Positions 53,082 to 62,918 of a stretch of 64,000 nucleotides of DNA are shown one piece after another. Origin of the DNA: Longimicrobium sp. (GTDB lineage Bacteria > Gemmatimonadota > Gemmatimonadetes > Longimicrobiales > Longimicrobiaceae); contig DASVQP010000124.1 of NCBI GenBank assembly GCA_036389135.1, positions 40,020 through 104,019 on the forward strand, read 5' to 3'. Made by a program: the position numbers and the translations under genes. How positions within the stretch are numbered: position 1 is the first letter of the stretch; each line of letters opens with the position of its first letter. The notes under the pieces are model-generated. The model saw only the letters and a program-made list of their open reading frames with translations, did no database searches and was not told the DNA's origin.

Positions 53082-53285
53082 CCCACCCCCGCTCGTCACC
53101 TCGCGGCCCCTCCCCCAATAACTACCCTGGGGGAGGGGCGTTTGGTGCATCGGTGCGGCGCGCGCGCGGCGCGGGGGCAAGGCCGAGCGCGCCGATTCCG
53201 CCCCCTCTCTCGATAACGGAGGCGCAGCCTCTCCTGTTATCGGGAGAGGGGGCAGCGAGGAACGAGCGGGGGTGAGGGCCCAGCC
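53082..53285. repeat. Interspersed palindromic repeats, family B (long form)
   Basis: Two units: cccctcccccaat...ctgggggagggg and the long inverted pair ccccctctctcgataacgga / tcctgttatcgggagaggggg. It ends gagcgggggtgagggccc and fills the gap before lysA. Confidence 0.8.
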
Positions 53286-53354
53286 TTTTCCCACCGCCGC
53301 CCGCCGCATTATCTTCCTCGCTCCGCCGCCACCGCATCCCCGGACCGCACCGAC

Positions 53355-54635
53355 ATGGCTACCGCTGAACCCGCCACGCGCGTCGAAATGTTTCCCCGCC
53401 GCGACGGGGTGCTGCACTGCGAGGACGTACCCGCGAGCGAGCTGGTGGCGCGCTGGGGGACACCGCTGTACGTGTACAGCCAGAACGGCATCCGCGACCG
53501 CTTCCAGGAGCTGGACGAGGCGCTCGCCCCCGTGCCGCACCTGATCGCGTACTCGGTCAAGGCGAACGGCAACCTGGCGGTGCTCCGCACGCTGGCGGAG
53601 ATGGGCGCGGGCGCGGACGTCGTCTCGGGCGGCGAGCTGCACCGTGCGCTCCTGGCCGGCATCCCCGGCGAGCGCATCGTCTACAGCGGGGTGGGGAAGA
53701 CGGTCAACGAGCTCGCCGCGGCGCTCAAGGCGGGGATCTACGCCTTCAACGTGGAGAGCGAGGGCGAGCTGTGCGCCCTCAGCGACCTGGCGTGCGCCAT
53801 GGGGACGCGCGCGCCGATCGCGCTGCGCGTGAACCCGGACATCGACACGCCCACGCCCCACGCGTACACGCGCACGGGGCACGCGGCCACCAAGTTCGGC
53901 ATCGCGTACGAGCGGGCGCGCGACCTGTACTCCATCGCCGCCAAGATGCCCGGCATCCGGGTGCGCGGGGTGGACGTGCACATCGGCTCGCAGATCATGG
54001 AGGTGGGCCCCTTCGAGCGCGCGCTGACCCGCGTGCTGGACCTGGTGCACGCCCTCAAGCAGGACGACATCCCGCTCGAGTTCCTGGACCTGGGCGGCGG
54101 GCTGGGGATCGCGTACCAGGGCGAGGAGCGGATCACCGGCGCCGGCTTCGCCGAGTCGCTCCTCCCCGAGATCGCGGAGACGGGGCTGAAGCTGGTGGTG
54201 GAGCCGGGGCGCTTCATCGTGGGCGAGGCGGGTGTGCTGCTGACCCGCGTCATCTACGTGAAGGAGGGCGGTGGCAAGCGCTTCGTCATCACCGACGCGG
54301 GGATGAACGACCTGCTGCGCCCCAGCCACTACAGCGGATGGCACGCGGTGGAGCCGGCGGTGTCGCAGGGCCGCTCGACGGCGCGTGTGGACGTGGTGGG
54401 TCCCATCTGCGAGACGGGCGACTTCCTGGCACTGGACCGCGACATGGAGCTCCCCAAGCCCGGCGAGCTCCTGGCGATCCACACCGTGGGCGCGTACGGC
54501 TTCTCCATGAGCAGCCAGTACAACCAGCGCCCCCGCCCCGCCGAGGTGATGGTCGACGGCTCCGACGCGACCCTCGTGCGCCGCCGCGAGAACTACGAGG
54601 AGATGGTGGCGGCGGAATTGGATCTACAGGGCTAG
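53355..54635 (+). CDS. lysA: Diaminopimelate decarboxylase
   Basis: A 426-residue PLP-dependent, fold-III decarboxylase that makes L-lysine from meso-diaminopimelate. The PLP lysine is Lys69 in AYSVKANGN. GGELHRALLAG, VDVHIGSQI and DLGGGLGIAY bind phosphate. The second active site carries CETGDFLA and GAYGFSMSSQYNQRPR. ATG at 53355. The family C repeat follows its stop. No other lys gene is adjacent. Confidence 0.95.
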   Translation: MATAEPATRVEMFPRRDGVLHCEDVPASELVARWGTPLYVYSQNGIRDRFQELDEALAPVPHLIAYSVKANGNLAVLRTLAEMGAGADVVSGGELHRALLAGIPGERIVYSGVGKTVNELAAALKAGIYAFNVESEGELCALSDLACAMGTRAPIALRVNPDIDTPTPHAYTRTGHAATKFGIAYERARDLYSIAAKMPGIRVRGVDVHIGSQIMEVGPFERALTRVLDLVHALKQDDIPLEFLDLGGGLGIAYQGEERITGAGFAESLLPEIAETGLKLVVEPGRFIVGEAGVLLTRVIYVKEGGGKRFVITDAGMNDLLRPSHYSGWHAVEPAVSQGRSTARVDVVGPICETGDFLALDRDMELPKPGELLAIHTVGAYGFSMSSQYNQRPRPAEVMVDGSDATLVRRRENYEEMVAAELDLQG

Positions 54636-54639
54636 CCCG

Positions 54640-54770
54640 GGCGAGTGAACTCGCTGCAACAAAAGCACAAAGTCCGCCTGCGCGGACTCCGGGTCGAATA
54701 TCGTGCTACTCGAGCCCACTTCAGTGGGCTTCCCGTGGTTCCAGCCGGGGGCTTCAGCCCCCGGCGCGGA
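54640..54770. repeat. Interspersed multi-hairpin repeat, family C
   Basis: In order: gcgagtgaactcgc, gtccgcctgcgcggac, gcccacttcagtgggc, ccgggggcttcagcccccgg. The hairpin arms differ from other copies while keeping pairing. Confidence 0.8.
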
Positions 54771-54790
54771 ACGTCCTAGCCACAAAGAGC

Positions 54791-54818
54791 CCGCCCTCCG
54801 CATCGCAGCGGAGGGCGG
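54791..54818 (-). terminator. Hairpin between convergent lysA and GGDEF-EAL genes
   Basis: An 11-bp perfect stem ccgccctccgc / gcggagggcgg with loop atcgca, 27 bases beyond the minus-strand gene's stop. Confidence 0.6.
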
Positions 54819-54844
54819 ACATTCGCTTGCGTCGGCAGCCCCGC

Positions 54845-57379
54845 TCAGCAGCCCACGAGCTCGGCGCTGAGCATCGCTTCGGCGATGACGGCGGGCATGG
54901 GGTCGGCGAAGAGGTAGCCCTGCACGTAGTCGCAGCGGAGCGAGCGGAGCTCGGCGAACTGCTCGTCCGTCTCCACGCCCTCGGCGATCACCTGCATGCG
55001 GAGGTTGTGCGCCAGGTTGATGATGGTGCGCACGATCTCCTTCCCCTCCTCGTCGCGCGTCATCCGGTCGATGAAGCTGCGGTGGATCTTCATCGTGCTG
55101 ATGGGGAAGCGGTGCAGGTAGCTCAGCGACGAGTAGCCCGTGCCGAAGTCGTCCATCTGCAGCTCCACGCCGCGCGACTGGAGCTGGAGGAGGACCGCGT
55201 CCAGCATCTCCGTGTGCTCCACCAGGACGTTTTCGGTCAGCTCCAGCTTCAGCGAGGAGGCGTCGAGGTCCGCCTCATTGAGGATCTCGTCCACCGTGCG
55301 CGCCAGGCCCGGGACGAGCAGCTGCTTGCCGGAGACGTTCACGTTGATGGTGAGCGGCGGCAGGGTGGGGAAGCGGTCCTGCCATTCGCGCGTCTGCCGG
55401 CAGGCGTCGCGCAGCACCCACTCGCCCAGCCCCACGATCAGCCCCGTATCCTCGGCGCAGGGGACGAAGTGGGTCGGCTCCAGCAGACCCAGCGTGGGAT
55501 GCTGCCAGCGGACCAGCGCCTCGAAGCCCACCACGCGTCCGTCCAGAGCCGCCAGGATCGGCTGGTAGTAGGTGCGGAACTCGGCGCGCTCCAGCGCCTT
55601 GCGCAGGTCGTGCTCCAGGCGGATGCGGACCATGGCCGCCGCGTGCATGTCCACGTCGAAGATCTCGTAGCGCGCCTTGCCGCGCGCCTTGGCCCGGTAC
55701 ATGGCGAGATCCGCGTCGCGCAGGAGCTCTTCCGGCTCGTCGTAGCCGTTGTCGCTCAGCACGATGCCGATGCTGGCGCTGGTGAACACCTCGTGGCCCG
55801 CGAGCGCGAAGGCCTTCCCCACCGCCTCCTGGATGCGGTCCGCCACGAGCGTGGCGTCGTTCAGGCCGCCGATGCCGTCCAGCAGCACCACGAACTCGTC
55901 GCCGCCCAGCCGCGCGCTCGTGTCCTCGGGGCGCACGCACGCCTGCAGGCGCCGCGCGATGGCGACCAGGAACTCGTCGCCCACCACGTGGCCCAGGCTG
56001 TCGTTGATCAGCTTGAAGCGGTCGAAGTCCAGAAAGAGCACGGCGAAGTGGTACTCGGGGTGCCGCTTGGCGCGGGCGATGGAGCGCCGGATCAGGTCCA
56101 GCACGAACGGGCGGTTGGGGAGCCCCGTGAGCGTGTCGTGCCCGGCCGCGTGCAGGATCTGCTTCTCCGCCATCTTGCGCGCGTGGATGTCGGTCTGCGA
56201 GCCGGCGATGCGGTACACCGTGTCCGACTCGCTGCGCACGGCCAGGCCGCGCGTCAGCATCCAGCGGTACTCGCCGTTGCGATGGCGCACGCGGTGCTCG
56301 CTCTCCAGGTGCGAGCTGCGCCCCTCCATGTGCCCGGCGATCTCCGTGCGCAGGTCCTCGACGTCGTCGGGGTGCACGCGGTCCAGCCACTCCCGCCAGT
56401 CGGTGCCAATCTCGTCGGGCGCGTACCCCAGCATCTGCTTCCAGCGCGGGGAGTAGTGGATGGTGTCGCGCAGCAGGTCCCAGTCCCACAGGCCGTCGTT
56501 GGCGCCGTCGGCCGCCAGAGCGTATCGCTCCTCGCTCTTGCGCAGCGCTTCGCGGGAGTCGCGCAGGTTCTCCGAGAGGAGCGCCATCTCGCCGGCCCAC
56601 TTCTCGGCGCGGCGGCGTTGCAGCCAGAAGTACAGGGAAAGGCACAGCAGCGCCAGCACCAGCGTCCCCGCCGCGATCCGCCCGTACGACGGCGCCGTCA
56701 CCAGCACGAAGTCCTCCGGCTGGCGCGCGGCCAGCTCGAAGCCCGCCTCCGAACGCCCCGCGACCCCCACCAGCTCCACCGCGTGCGACGCGACGAGGCC
56801 ACGCACGAAGGCGCGGTCCTCGAAGAAGCGAGCGGGGGTGCGCACCGGCACGGTGCCGGAGTGATCCTTCACCACCAGCCCCCCGTGCGACTTCATGATG
56901 TCCGCGGGGATCACCAGCTCGCCCACGATGCGCACGAGCTGCCCCTGATAGCTCCCCGCCGCCAGCTCGCGCGCGAGCACCGGGATGGGTTCGGGGACGA
57001 CGCCGTTGCCCAGCCGGCTCAGCTTCGTCACCGCCAGGCGCGCGCCGCCGTGGCGCATGCGCAGGCGCCCGCGCACCTCCACCCGCTCGCCCACGGCCAG
57101 ATCGCCGGGGAGGAGGACGGAGTCGCGCGCGGCCAGGAGCACCCCGCCCGTGCTGTCCTGCAGGACGGCCGTCCGCTCACCCCGCTCGACCGCACCCGGC
57201 GCCGCAGTGATGGTGCCGGAGATGGTGACGGTGCGTCCGGCGCGGTTGCCGTCCGCGTCGCGCAGCAGCGACGCCACGGGGACCGGCTCCTGCGCACGGA
57301 GCGCCGTCGCCGGGAGGACGCACGCGGCGAGGGCTACGAGGCGGACGAGGACGCGCCGGGAGGGGGTGGGCGGATACAT
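54845..57379 (-). CDS. Membrane PAS-GGDEF-EAL cyclic-di-GMP protein with N-terminal OB-like domain
   Basis: An 844-residue protein. It has a signal peptide (about 1-29), an extracytoplasmic segment of OB-fold type (about 35-220; GRTVTISGTITAAPG, GERVEVRGRLRMRHGG), a membrane helix (about 235-255) and a PAS domain (about 285-405). Then GGDEF (about 415-575, signature RLGGDEFVVLL intact) and EAL (about 590-840, signature GFEALVRWQHP, with QMDDFGTGYSSLSYL and IAEGVET). Both cyclase and phosphodiesterase sites look complete, so it could make or break cyclic-di-GMP. The outside domain may sense a ligand. The minus-strand leader (57380-57520) shows no recognised riboswitch. Confidence 0.9.
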   Translation of the reverse strand: MYPPTPSRRVLVRLVALAACVLPATALRAQEPVPVASLLRDADGNRAGRTVTISGTITAAPGAVERGERTAVLQDSTGGVLLAARDSVLLPGDLAVGERVEVRGRLRMRHGGARLAVTKLSRLGNGVVPEPIPVLARELAAGSYQGQLVRIVGELVIPADIMKSHGGLVVKDHSGTVPVRTPARFFEDRAFVRGLVASHAVELVGVAGRSEAGFELAARQPEDFVLVTAPSYGRIAAGTLVLALLCLSLYFWLQRRRAEKWAGEMALLSENLRDSREALRKSEERYALAADGANDGLWDWDLLRDTIHYSPRWKQMLGYAPDEIGTDWREWLDRVHPDDVEDLRTEIAGHMEGRSSHLESEHRVRHRNGEYRWMLTRGLAVRSESDTVYRIAGSQTDIHARKMAEKQILHAAGHDTLTGLPNRPFVLDLIRRSIARAKRHPEYHFAVLFLDFDRFKLINDSLGHVVGDEFLVAIARRLQACVRPEDTSARLGGDEFVVLLDGIGGLNDATLVADRIQEAVGKAFALAGHEVFTSASIGIVLSDNGYDEPEELLRDADLAMYRAKARGKARYEIFDVDMHAAAMVRIRLEHDLRKALERAEFRTYYQPILAALDGRVVGFEALVRWQHPTLGLLEPTHFVPCAEDTGLIVGLGEWVLRDACRQTREWQDRFPTLPPLTINVNVSGKQLLVPGLARTVDEILNEADLDASSLKLELTENVLVEHTEMLDAVLLQLQSRGVELQMDDFGTGYSSLSYLHRFPISTMKIHRSFIDRMTRDEEGKEIVRTIINLAHNLRMQVIAEGVETDEQFAELRSLRCDYVQGYLFADPMPAVIAEAMLSAELVGC

Positions 57380-57634
57380 GTGGGGCTTCCATTCGCGGTT
57401 CCGAAAGGTGCTTCGGACCGTGGCTAAAGGAAGAGCCGTGCCACGAATGTTTGGCTAAAAAGCTAGGTTTTTCGGGGGTTTTTCGGAAACTTTCGTTGCA
57501 CTATCCACGTGGTTCTTGCTTTCTGCATCAAAACTTCACAGCCCAAGTATCGCGCCACGACAACCCAAAAAGCGACCGCCCCTTCCCCCTGTAACAAAAA
57601 GGAGAAGGGGCGGCGGTGAGCGCGTGCGGCGCGG

Positions 57635-58957
57635 CTACTGGCCGAGTGCGGAGCTCGGCGAAGCGGGCACGCGCTGGCGCATGGCGGCGGCACCCTCGCG
57701 GTCGAAGCGGTCCACCGTGCGCACCAGCGAGGCCGGCGGGGTGAAGCGGCGCGCTTGCGGCACGGCCTCGCGGGCGAAGGCCCCGGCCATGGCGTCGTAC
57801 TTCGACGTCGGGTGCCAGAAGATCCAGTCCTCCAGCCCCAGGTCGTGCACGGCGCGGATCTGCGCGGCGGCCTGCTGGGGGCCGTACTTGAACGACCGGT
57901 CGTTCCACGTGGCGGTGAACGCCTGAAGCCAGGGGACGATCCGCGCCGGCTCCTGCCCCGCGGCGGCCAGCCGCTGGTTGCGGATGACGCCCATCCCCAC
58001 CGAACGGAAGACCGTCTCGTACGGCATCCGGTTGGGGCGCGACACCCCCTCCAGGTGCGTGGGGAAGTAGTGCGACGGGTAGACCATGGGCAGGAGACCG
58101 TCGATCCGCGACGAGAGCTGCTCCCACTGCTGCCCGATCCCCACGTCTCGCGACTCGTTCATCGACAGGCCGAAGACGTCCGCCGTCACCGTGACGCCCA
58201 GCGGGCGCAGGCGGCGCGTGGCCTCGCTGAGGAATGCGGCGATGGCGTCACCGCGCTCGCCGGCGGCGTGCGGGTGCACCTGCGTGGGGAGCGACCGGTA
58301 CGCCTCCGGAAAGCGCACGTAGTCGAACTGGATCTCGCGAAAGCCGGCGCGCGCGGCCTCTTCGGCCACCGCGATGTTGTAGTCCCACACGCGGCGGTCC
58401 CAAGGGCTCACCCAGGTGATCTTCTGGTGGTCGCGCCAGAGCTCGGTGCCGGGGGTCTTGATCGACCAGTCCGGCCGGGCGCGGGAGAGCCGCGGGTCCT
58501 TGAAGACCACCACGCGCGCGATCGGGAAGATGCCGTGCGCCTTCATCGTATCCACCAGGCCGCGCAGGTCGCGCACCGGGATGCTGCCCCAGTGCGACGC
58601 CTCGCGCGCCAGCGGGACGGTGCTGTGGAAGCGCACCCCGTCCTCGTCCTTTACGTCCACCACCCAGGCGTTCAGCTCGGTGCTGTCCGTGAGCGCCAGC
58701 AGCTTGTTGCGCGTCACGGGGTTCCCCGCCGCGTACGAGCTGACGTAGATCCCCCGCACCATGCGCGGCACCGACTTTCGCGGCGCGGGCGGCTCCGGGC
58801 GCGGCTTGGGGGCCGGGCGCGCCTCGGCCTCGGAGCTCACGAATCCAGCCGCGAGCGCCGCGACGGCACTGGACGGACGGGGGGACAGGTCGGCGCACGC
58901 GGAGGCGAGCACCAGTGCGGCGATGCTCGCCGCGCGGACGGGGACGATGCGGCTCAT
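57635..58957 (-). CDS. DUF4015 putative glycoside hydrolase lipoprotein
   Basis: A 440-residue exported protein. The signal ends in a lipobox (VLASAC, Cys near 20), so it is probably a lipoprotein. After a proline-rich linker, [23 protein letters not shown] opens a TIM-barrel-like DUF4015 domain. [26 protein letters not shown] and [15 protein letters not shown] are the family motifs, with acidic residues placed as in GH13-like barrels. It may act on polysaccharide. The ATG at 58957 is preferred to the upstream extension because it starts the signal peptide. Confidence 0.82.
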   Translation of the reverse strand: MSRIVPVRAASIAALVLASACADLSPRPSSAVAALAAGFVSSEAEARPAPKPRPEPPAPRKSVPRMVRGIYVSSYAAGNPVTRNKLLALTDSTELNAWVVDVKDEDGVRFHSTVPLAREASHWGSIPVRDLRGLVDTMKAHGIFPIARVVVFKDPRLSRARPDWSIKTPGTELWRDHQKITWVSPWDRRVWDYNIAVAEEAARAGFREIQFDYVRFPEAYRSLPTQVHPHAAGERGDAIAAFLSEATRRLRPLGVTVTADVFGLSMNESRDVGIGQQWEQLSSRIDGLLPMVYPSHYFPTHLEGVSRPNRMPYETVFRSVGMGVIRNQRLAAAGQEPARIVPWLQAFTATWNDRSFKYGPQQAAAQIRAVHDLGLEDWIFWHPTSKYDAMAGAFAREAVPQARRFTPPASLVRTVDRFDREGAAAMRQRVPASPSSALGQ

Positions 58958-59106
58958 CGGGGACTGCACTTGCAAGGCGCGGGCTGGGATGGGGGGGCGG
59001 GCGGATCGGATGCTTCGGCCAAAAGGCGGAGCACGCAAACACCCGTATTCTCGCCATGCGAAAATGGTGCCGCCGGGGCCATTCCGAAAGGGGGTCGTGA
59101 GCCCCT

Positions 59107-59135
59107 TTGCCGCGCCCGTGCCCCGGGCGTATTTT
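59107..59135 (+). promoter_or_regulatory. Sigma-70-like promoter for guaA
   Basis: TTGCCG at 59107-59112, a 17-base spacer, TATTTT at 59130-59135. The guaA GTG is 53 bases downstream. Confidence 0.55.
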
Positions 59136-59188
59136 GCCGCGCCCCCGGACACTCTCCGGGACCTCGATCAAACCATGGCGGACGACCC

Positions 59189-60733
59189 GTGGATCCCAAC
59201 CGCATCCTGATCATCGACTACGGCTCGCAGTTCACGCAGCTCATCGCGCGGCGCATCCGCGAAGAGCGCGTCTACTGCGAGATCCATCCGCCCACCCGCT
59301 CGCTGGAGTGGATCCGCGAGTGGGCGCCGCGCGGGATCATTCTCTCCGGCGGCCCCTCCTCCGTCTATGGCGAAGACGTCCCCACCGCTGACCCGCAGCT
59401 GCTGCACATGGGCGTGCCGGTGCTGGGGGTGTGCTACGGGATGCAGCTGATCACCTTCCTGGAGAACGGCGTCGTGGAGCCTGGGCGCCGCGAGTACGGC
59501 CGCGCGCACGTGCAGATCCGCGAGCCGGAGGGGATCTTTGCCGGCTTCACCGCCGGCGAGCAGACGATGGTGTGGATGAGCCACGGCGACCACGTGGTGG
59601 AGCCGCCGCCGGGGTACCGCGTCCTGGCCAGCACGCCGGACCTGCCGTGGGCCGCCTTCCGCGCGCCGGACCGCGAGATCTACGGCGTGCAGTTCCACGT
59701 GGAGGTGGCGCACACCGTGCGCGGCGCGGACATCATCGGCAACTTCCTCTTCCGCATCTGCCACTGCCAGCCCACGTGGACGGCGGGGTCGTACATCGAG
59801 AACGAGGTGGAGAAGATCCGCGCGCGGGTGGGTGACGCGCAGGTCATCTGCGGCCTGAGCGGCGGCGTGGACTCGTCGGTCGCGGCGTCGCTGGTGCACC
59901 GCGCCATCGGCGACCAGCTCACCTGCATCTTTGTTGACACGGGGCTGCTGCGCGCGAGCGAGCGCGAGTCGGTTGAGCGCACCTTTCGCGCGCACCTGGG
60001 GATTCGCCTGGAGGTGGTGGACGCCTCCGCCTTATTTCTGGAGCGCCTGCGCGGCGTCGAGGACCCCGAGCGGAAGCGCGTCATCATCGGCCACACCTTC
60101 ATCGACACCTTTGAGGACGCCTCCGCGCGCCTCGGCGGCGACGCCCAGTTCCTGGTGCAGGGGACCCTCTACCCGGACGTAATCGAGTCCGCGTCGGTGA
60201 AGGGCCCCTCCGCCACCATCAAGACGCACCACAACGTCGGCGGCCTCAAGGCAGACATGAAGTTCGCCCTGATCGAGCCGTTGCGCGAGCTGTTCAAGGA
60301 CGAGGTGCGGCAGGTGGGGCGCGAGCTGGGGCTCCCCGAGGAGATGGTGGGGCGCCACCCGTTCCCCGGCCCCGGCCTCGCCATCCGCGTGCTCGGCCCG
60401 GTGGACGAGCGCGAGCTGGCCATCCTGCGCCAGGCGGACACCATCTACCTGGAGGAGATCCGCGCGGCGGGGCTGTACGACGAAATCTGGCAGGCCTTCG
60501 CGGTGCTGCTGCCGGTGCGCAGCGTGGGCGTGATGGGTGACGAGCGCACGTACGAGAACGTATGCGCCCTCCGCGCTGTCACCAGCCGCGACGGGATGAC
60601 GGCCGACTGGTACCCGTTCCCGCACGACGTCCTTGCCCGCATCTCCACCCGCATCATCAACGAGGTTACGGGGATCAATCGCGTCTGCTACGACATCTCC
60701 TCGAAGCCGCCGGCGACGATCGAGTGGGAGTAG
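59189..60733 (+). CDS. guaA: GMP synthase (glutamine-hydrolysing)
   Basis: A 514-residue enzyme that aminates XMP to GMP. The N-terminal glutamine amidotransferase has nucleophile Cys82 in GVCYGMQL and the H-x-E pair in [10 protein letters not shown]; the usual FHPE is FHVE here. The PP-loop is [10 protein letters not shown] in the ATP-pyrophosphatase domain. The C-terminal dimerisation domain ends with the family-typical [12 protein letters not shown] at 59189 is the only start matching the frame; a nearby ATG at 59175 is out of frame. Confidence 0.95.
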   Translation: MDPNRILIIDYGSQFTQLIARRIREERVYCEIHPPTRSLEWIREWAPRGIILSGGPSSVYGEDVPTADPQLLHMGVPVLGVCYGMQLITFLENGVVEPGRREYGRAHVQIREPEGIFAGFTAGEQTMVWMSHGDHVVEPPPGYRVLASTPDLPWAAFRAPDREIYGVQFHVEVAHTVRGADIIGNFLFRICHCQPTWTAGSYIENEVEKIRARVGDAQVICGLSGGVDSSVAASLVHRAIGDQLTCIFVDTGLLRASERESVERTFRAHLGIRLEVVDASALFLERLRGVEDPERKRVIIGHTFIDTFEDASARLGGDAQFLVQGTLYPDVIESASVKGPSATIKTHHNVGGLKADMKFALIEPLRELFKDEVRQVGRELGLPEEMVGRHPFPGPGLAIRVLGPVDERELAILRQADTIYLEEIRAAGLYDEIWQAFAVLLPVRSVGVMGDERTYENVCALRAVTSRDGMTADWYPFPHDVLARISTRIINEVTGINRVCYDISSKPPATIEWE

Positions 60734-60815
60734 GGGCCCTCACCCCCCCGACCCCCCTCTCCCGATAACAGGAGAGGCTGGCGCCTCTGTTATCGAGAGA
60801 GGGGGGAGGCTCGCC
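60734..60815. repeat. Interspersed palindromic repeat, family B
   Basis: The long inverted pair ccccctctcccgataacagg / ctgttatcgagagaggggg follows the guaA stop directly and may act as its terminator. Confidence 0.75.
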
Positions 60816-60856
60816 TGGATCTCGGCGCCTCCTCAATGCCGACGCGGCACGGAGCG

Positions 60857-61076
60857 CCCCCTGGAAACGAAAAGCCCGCCTTCGCGGACTCCAGGTCTGA
60901 TGCCGTGCTTCTCGAGCCGGCTTTAGCCGCCTTCCCGTCGTTCCAGCCGGGGGCTTTAGCCCCCGGTGTGATGCGGCGACGGCCCCGACGCCCCGCGCCA
61001 ACCCCGCCCCCGAACCTGCGAAGGCAGGTTTCCCGCAGTTGTTGCAGCGGTTTCAACCGCCGGGCTCGCCAGCCCC
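60857..61076. repeat. Interspersed multi-hairpin repeat, family C
   Basis: Hairpins gagccggctttagccgcc, ccgggggctttagcccccgg, cctgcgaaggcagg and gcagcggtttcaaccgcc, in the orientation opposite to the copy at 38063. It fills the gap between guaA and the convergent TPR gene. Confidence 0.8.
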
Positions 61077-61084
61077 GCCCACCG

Positions 61085-62542
61085 TCACGTCCCCAGCCGC
61101 AGAATCCGCCCGCCGCCCCACAGCAGCGCGAGGTACAGCGCCGATAGCACCGGGAAGAAGAGGAGCAACCCGGCGGCGGTTAAGGCTGTGGCGAAGATGA
61201 TTTTGAAGCTGGCAGCCACGAGCGCGGGGATGTTGATCCGGCGCGTGACGCTCGGCTTCGCCGTGACCGACAGCGCGCGAGCGGGTCCAGTGCGGGCGTG
61301 GACGGCGGTCTGCGCGGTGGGGGCTCCGCGCGCGCGGAGCCCGCGAAGCATGCCCGCGAACTCGGTGTTGGACGGGTCCAGCCAGACCGCGGCGCGGTAG
61401 GCGGCTTCGGCCTCCGGCCAGCGCTGCTGCTGCGCGAGGGCGGTGCCCAGGGCGGCATGCAGCGACGGGTCCGCCGGGGTGAAGGTGAGCGCCTGGCGGA
61501 ACTCACCCTCCGCTTCCGGGGCGAGGCCCTGCTGAAGCAGGAGGAGCCCCGCTGCGAACCCATTCGCGGCCACCTCGGCCGCGTTCGGCGGAAGCGCGGC
61601 GGAGTCACGGCGCAGGGAGTCGGTCGTGGCGAGGTGCGCCGCGGCCGCGCAGTCGACGCGCCCGCCGTTCGCGGCGGTCCACGCGCCGTGCGGGCAGGAG
61701 GCGGCGAGCGCCTCGTAGCCCCAGCGCGCCTCCCCACGGTTGTAGCAGGCGGGAGTCGTCAGGCGCAGGCTGTCGCCGCGCGCGTCCGAGGCGCGGATCA
61801 GGCCGGCGGCGGATTCTTGCACAGCCGCGTATTCCAGGAGGCACTCGCGCGTGGTGCCTGTGAAGCGCCCCGACTCGGCGGCGGCGCGGGCGGCGGCGGC
61901 CATGAACGCGGTGCTGCATGCCCGCTGCCCCGGAGCCCCGCCATCGCCGCAGCGGTACTGGTTCAGCTCGGCGTACGATGCCGGCGCCCCGGCAGTGGTC
62001 GTAGGAGTGGCGGGAGCCGGAGCGGCGGCGGCCTTGATCGCCTCGCCCGCGGAGGCCGCGCGAGACATGCGGAGGTTGCGCACCCGCACGGCCGCGGGCG
62101 TGCCGCCGTCGTAGCGGATTACGGTGTTCGCGTCCGCATCCACCGCGTACTCCCCGGCGCGGATGCGGGCGCACCTCCCCTCCGCCGACACCGGCGCCGC
62201 GCTTCCCGTCACCACCACGTCGTAGCTCAGCTCCACGTCGTAGCTGTTGCCGTTGCGGATGACGAGCCGCCCGCCCGGCGCGGCCTGGTCCGTCTCGACG
62301 CGCGCGTGGAAGGAGACGCCGTTCTGCCGGAAGAGCACGGTGAAGGCGTCCAGCAGCGGCGGCTCCGCCCGCGAGTTGGTGAAGCCCGCCGCGGGGCAGA
62401 CGGTCTGCGCGGCGGCGGGAAGGGCGCCGGTGGATGCGGCCAGCACGAGCGCGCAGAGGGCACCCCAACGCCGGACGGGGAGCGCGCCGAACAGGCTCGC
62501 TCCCACGTCAAGAATCCCGGCTCGTGCCCCGCAATCGTTCAT
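61085..62542 (-). CDS. Secreted/membrane TPR protein of unknown function
   Basis: A 485-residue protein. A signal-type N-terminus (RWGALCALVLAASTGALPAAAQ) is followed by a beta-rich domain (about 50-165, GRLVIRNGNSYDVELSYDVVV). A cysteine-containing central region (about 195-300) has several pairs. TPR-like repeats follow at about 325-400 (AAGLLLLQQGLAPEAEGEFRQALTFTPADPSLHAALG). Two C-terminal membrane helices (ALVAASFKIIFATALTAAGLLLFF, LSALYLALLWGGG) end it. It lies 24 bases downstream of the DUF192 gene on the same strand, so it may belong to the tadC transcript. Function is unknown. Confidence 0.75.
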   Translation of the reverse strand: MNDCGARAGILDVGASLFGALPVRRWGALCALVLAASTGALPAAAQTVCPAAGFTNSRAEPPLLDAFTVLFRQNGVSFHARVETDQAAPGGRLVIRNGNSYDVELSYDVVVTGSAAPVSAEGRCARIRAGEYAVDADANTVIRYDGGTPAAVRVRNLRMSRAASAGEAIKAAAAPAPATPTTTAGAPASYAELNQYRCGDGGAPGQRACSTAFMAAAARAAAESGRFTGTTRECLLEYAAVQESAAGLIRASDARGDSLRLTTPACYNRGEARWGYEALAASCPHGAWTAANGGRVDCAAAAHLATTDSLRRDSAALPPNAAEVAANGFAAGLLLLQQGLAPEAEGEFRQALTFTPADPSLHAALGTALAQQQRWPEAEAAYRAAVWLDPSNTEFAGMLRGLRARGAPTAQTAVHARTGPARALSVTAKPSVTRRINIPALVAASFKIIFATALTAAGLLLFFPVLSALYLALLWGGGRILRLGT

Positions 62543-62566
62543 CAGAGTCCGTTCACAGCAGAGAGT

Positions 62567-62914
62567 TCAGGTCCAGCGGAGCGTGTCGCCCGCGCTGGTG
62601 CCGGTGTCGCGGAGCGTGCCCGCGGGGAGCTCCAGCGCGTACCGGGCGGCGTGCCACCCGGTGCGGGCGCGGGGAGCGAGCCCGTGATACGTCGCCACCA
62701 CGGTGCGGCGGTCGTCCACGAACGCGACGTCCAGCGGATAGCTCATCCCCAGCATGTGCACCGCGCGGCAGGGGTCCAGCAGGAGCCCGTCGCCCGGCGC
62801 GAGCGGCGGGCGCCCCAGCAGGCCGCGCAGCCGCAGCCACCACCGGTCCGCCACCGCCACGCTCGCGCCCAGCACGCTCCCCCGCGTGTCGTTGGCGATG
62901 CTCACCCGCCTCAT
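62567..62914 (-). CDS. DUF192 protein
   Basis: A 115-residue protein with the DUF192 core: RLRGLLGRPPLAPGDGLLLDPCRAVHMLGMSYPLDVAFVDD, then ALELPAGTLRDTGTSAGDTL. The C-x-x-VHMLGM segment is the family hallmark. DUF192 proteins are small beta-barrels of unknown function, often beside Tad pilus genes in this kind of genome. ATG at 62914 begins four bases after the tadC stop on the minus strand, implying co-transcription. Confidence 0.88.
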   Translation of the reverse strand: MRRVSIANDTRGSVLGASVAVADRWWLRLRGLLGRPPLAPGDGLLLDPCRAVHMLGMSYPLDVAFVDDRRTVVATYHGLAPRARTGWHAARYALELPAGTLRDTGTSAGDTLRWT

Positions 62915-62918
62915 GCCA

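Noticed and set aside
49720..53118. 1132-codon minus-strand open frame
   Set aside because: It is opposite SWIM, hisS and proS; those plus-strand frames have full family motifs.
53771..57427. 1218-codon plus-strand open frame
   Set aside because: It overlaps lysA out of frame and runs antisense to the GGDEF-EAL gene, which has intact catalytic motifs.
57380..57520. Cyclic-di-GMP riboswitch in the leader of the GGDEF-EAL gene
   Set aside because: The conserved GEMM core elements were not found; only short imperfect dyads are present.
59175..59188. ATG at 59175 as guaA start
   Set aside because: It is out of frame with the GMP synthase sequence; GTG 59189 gives the expected N-terminus.
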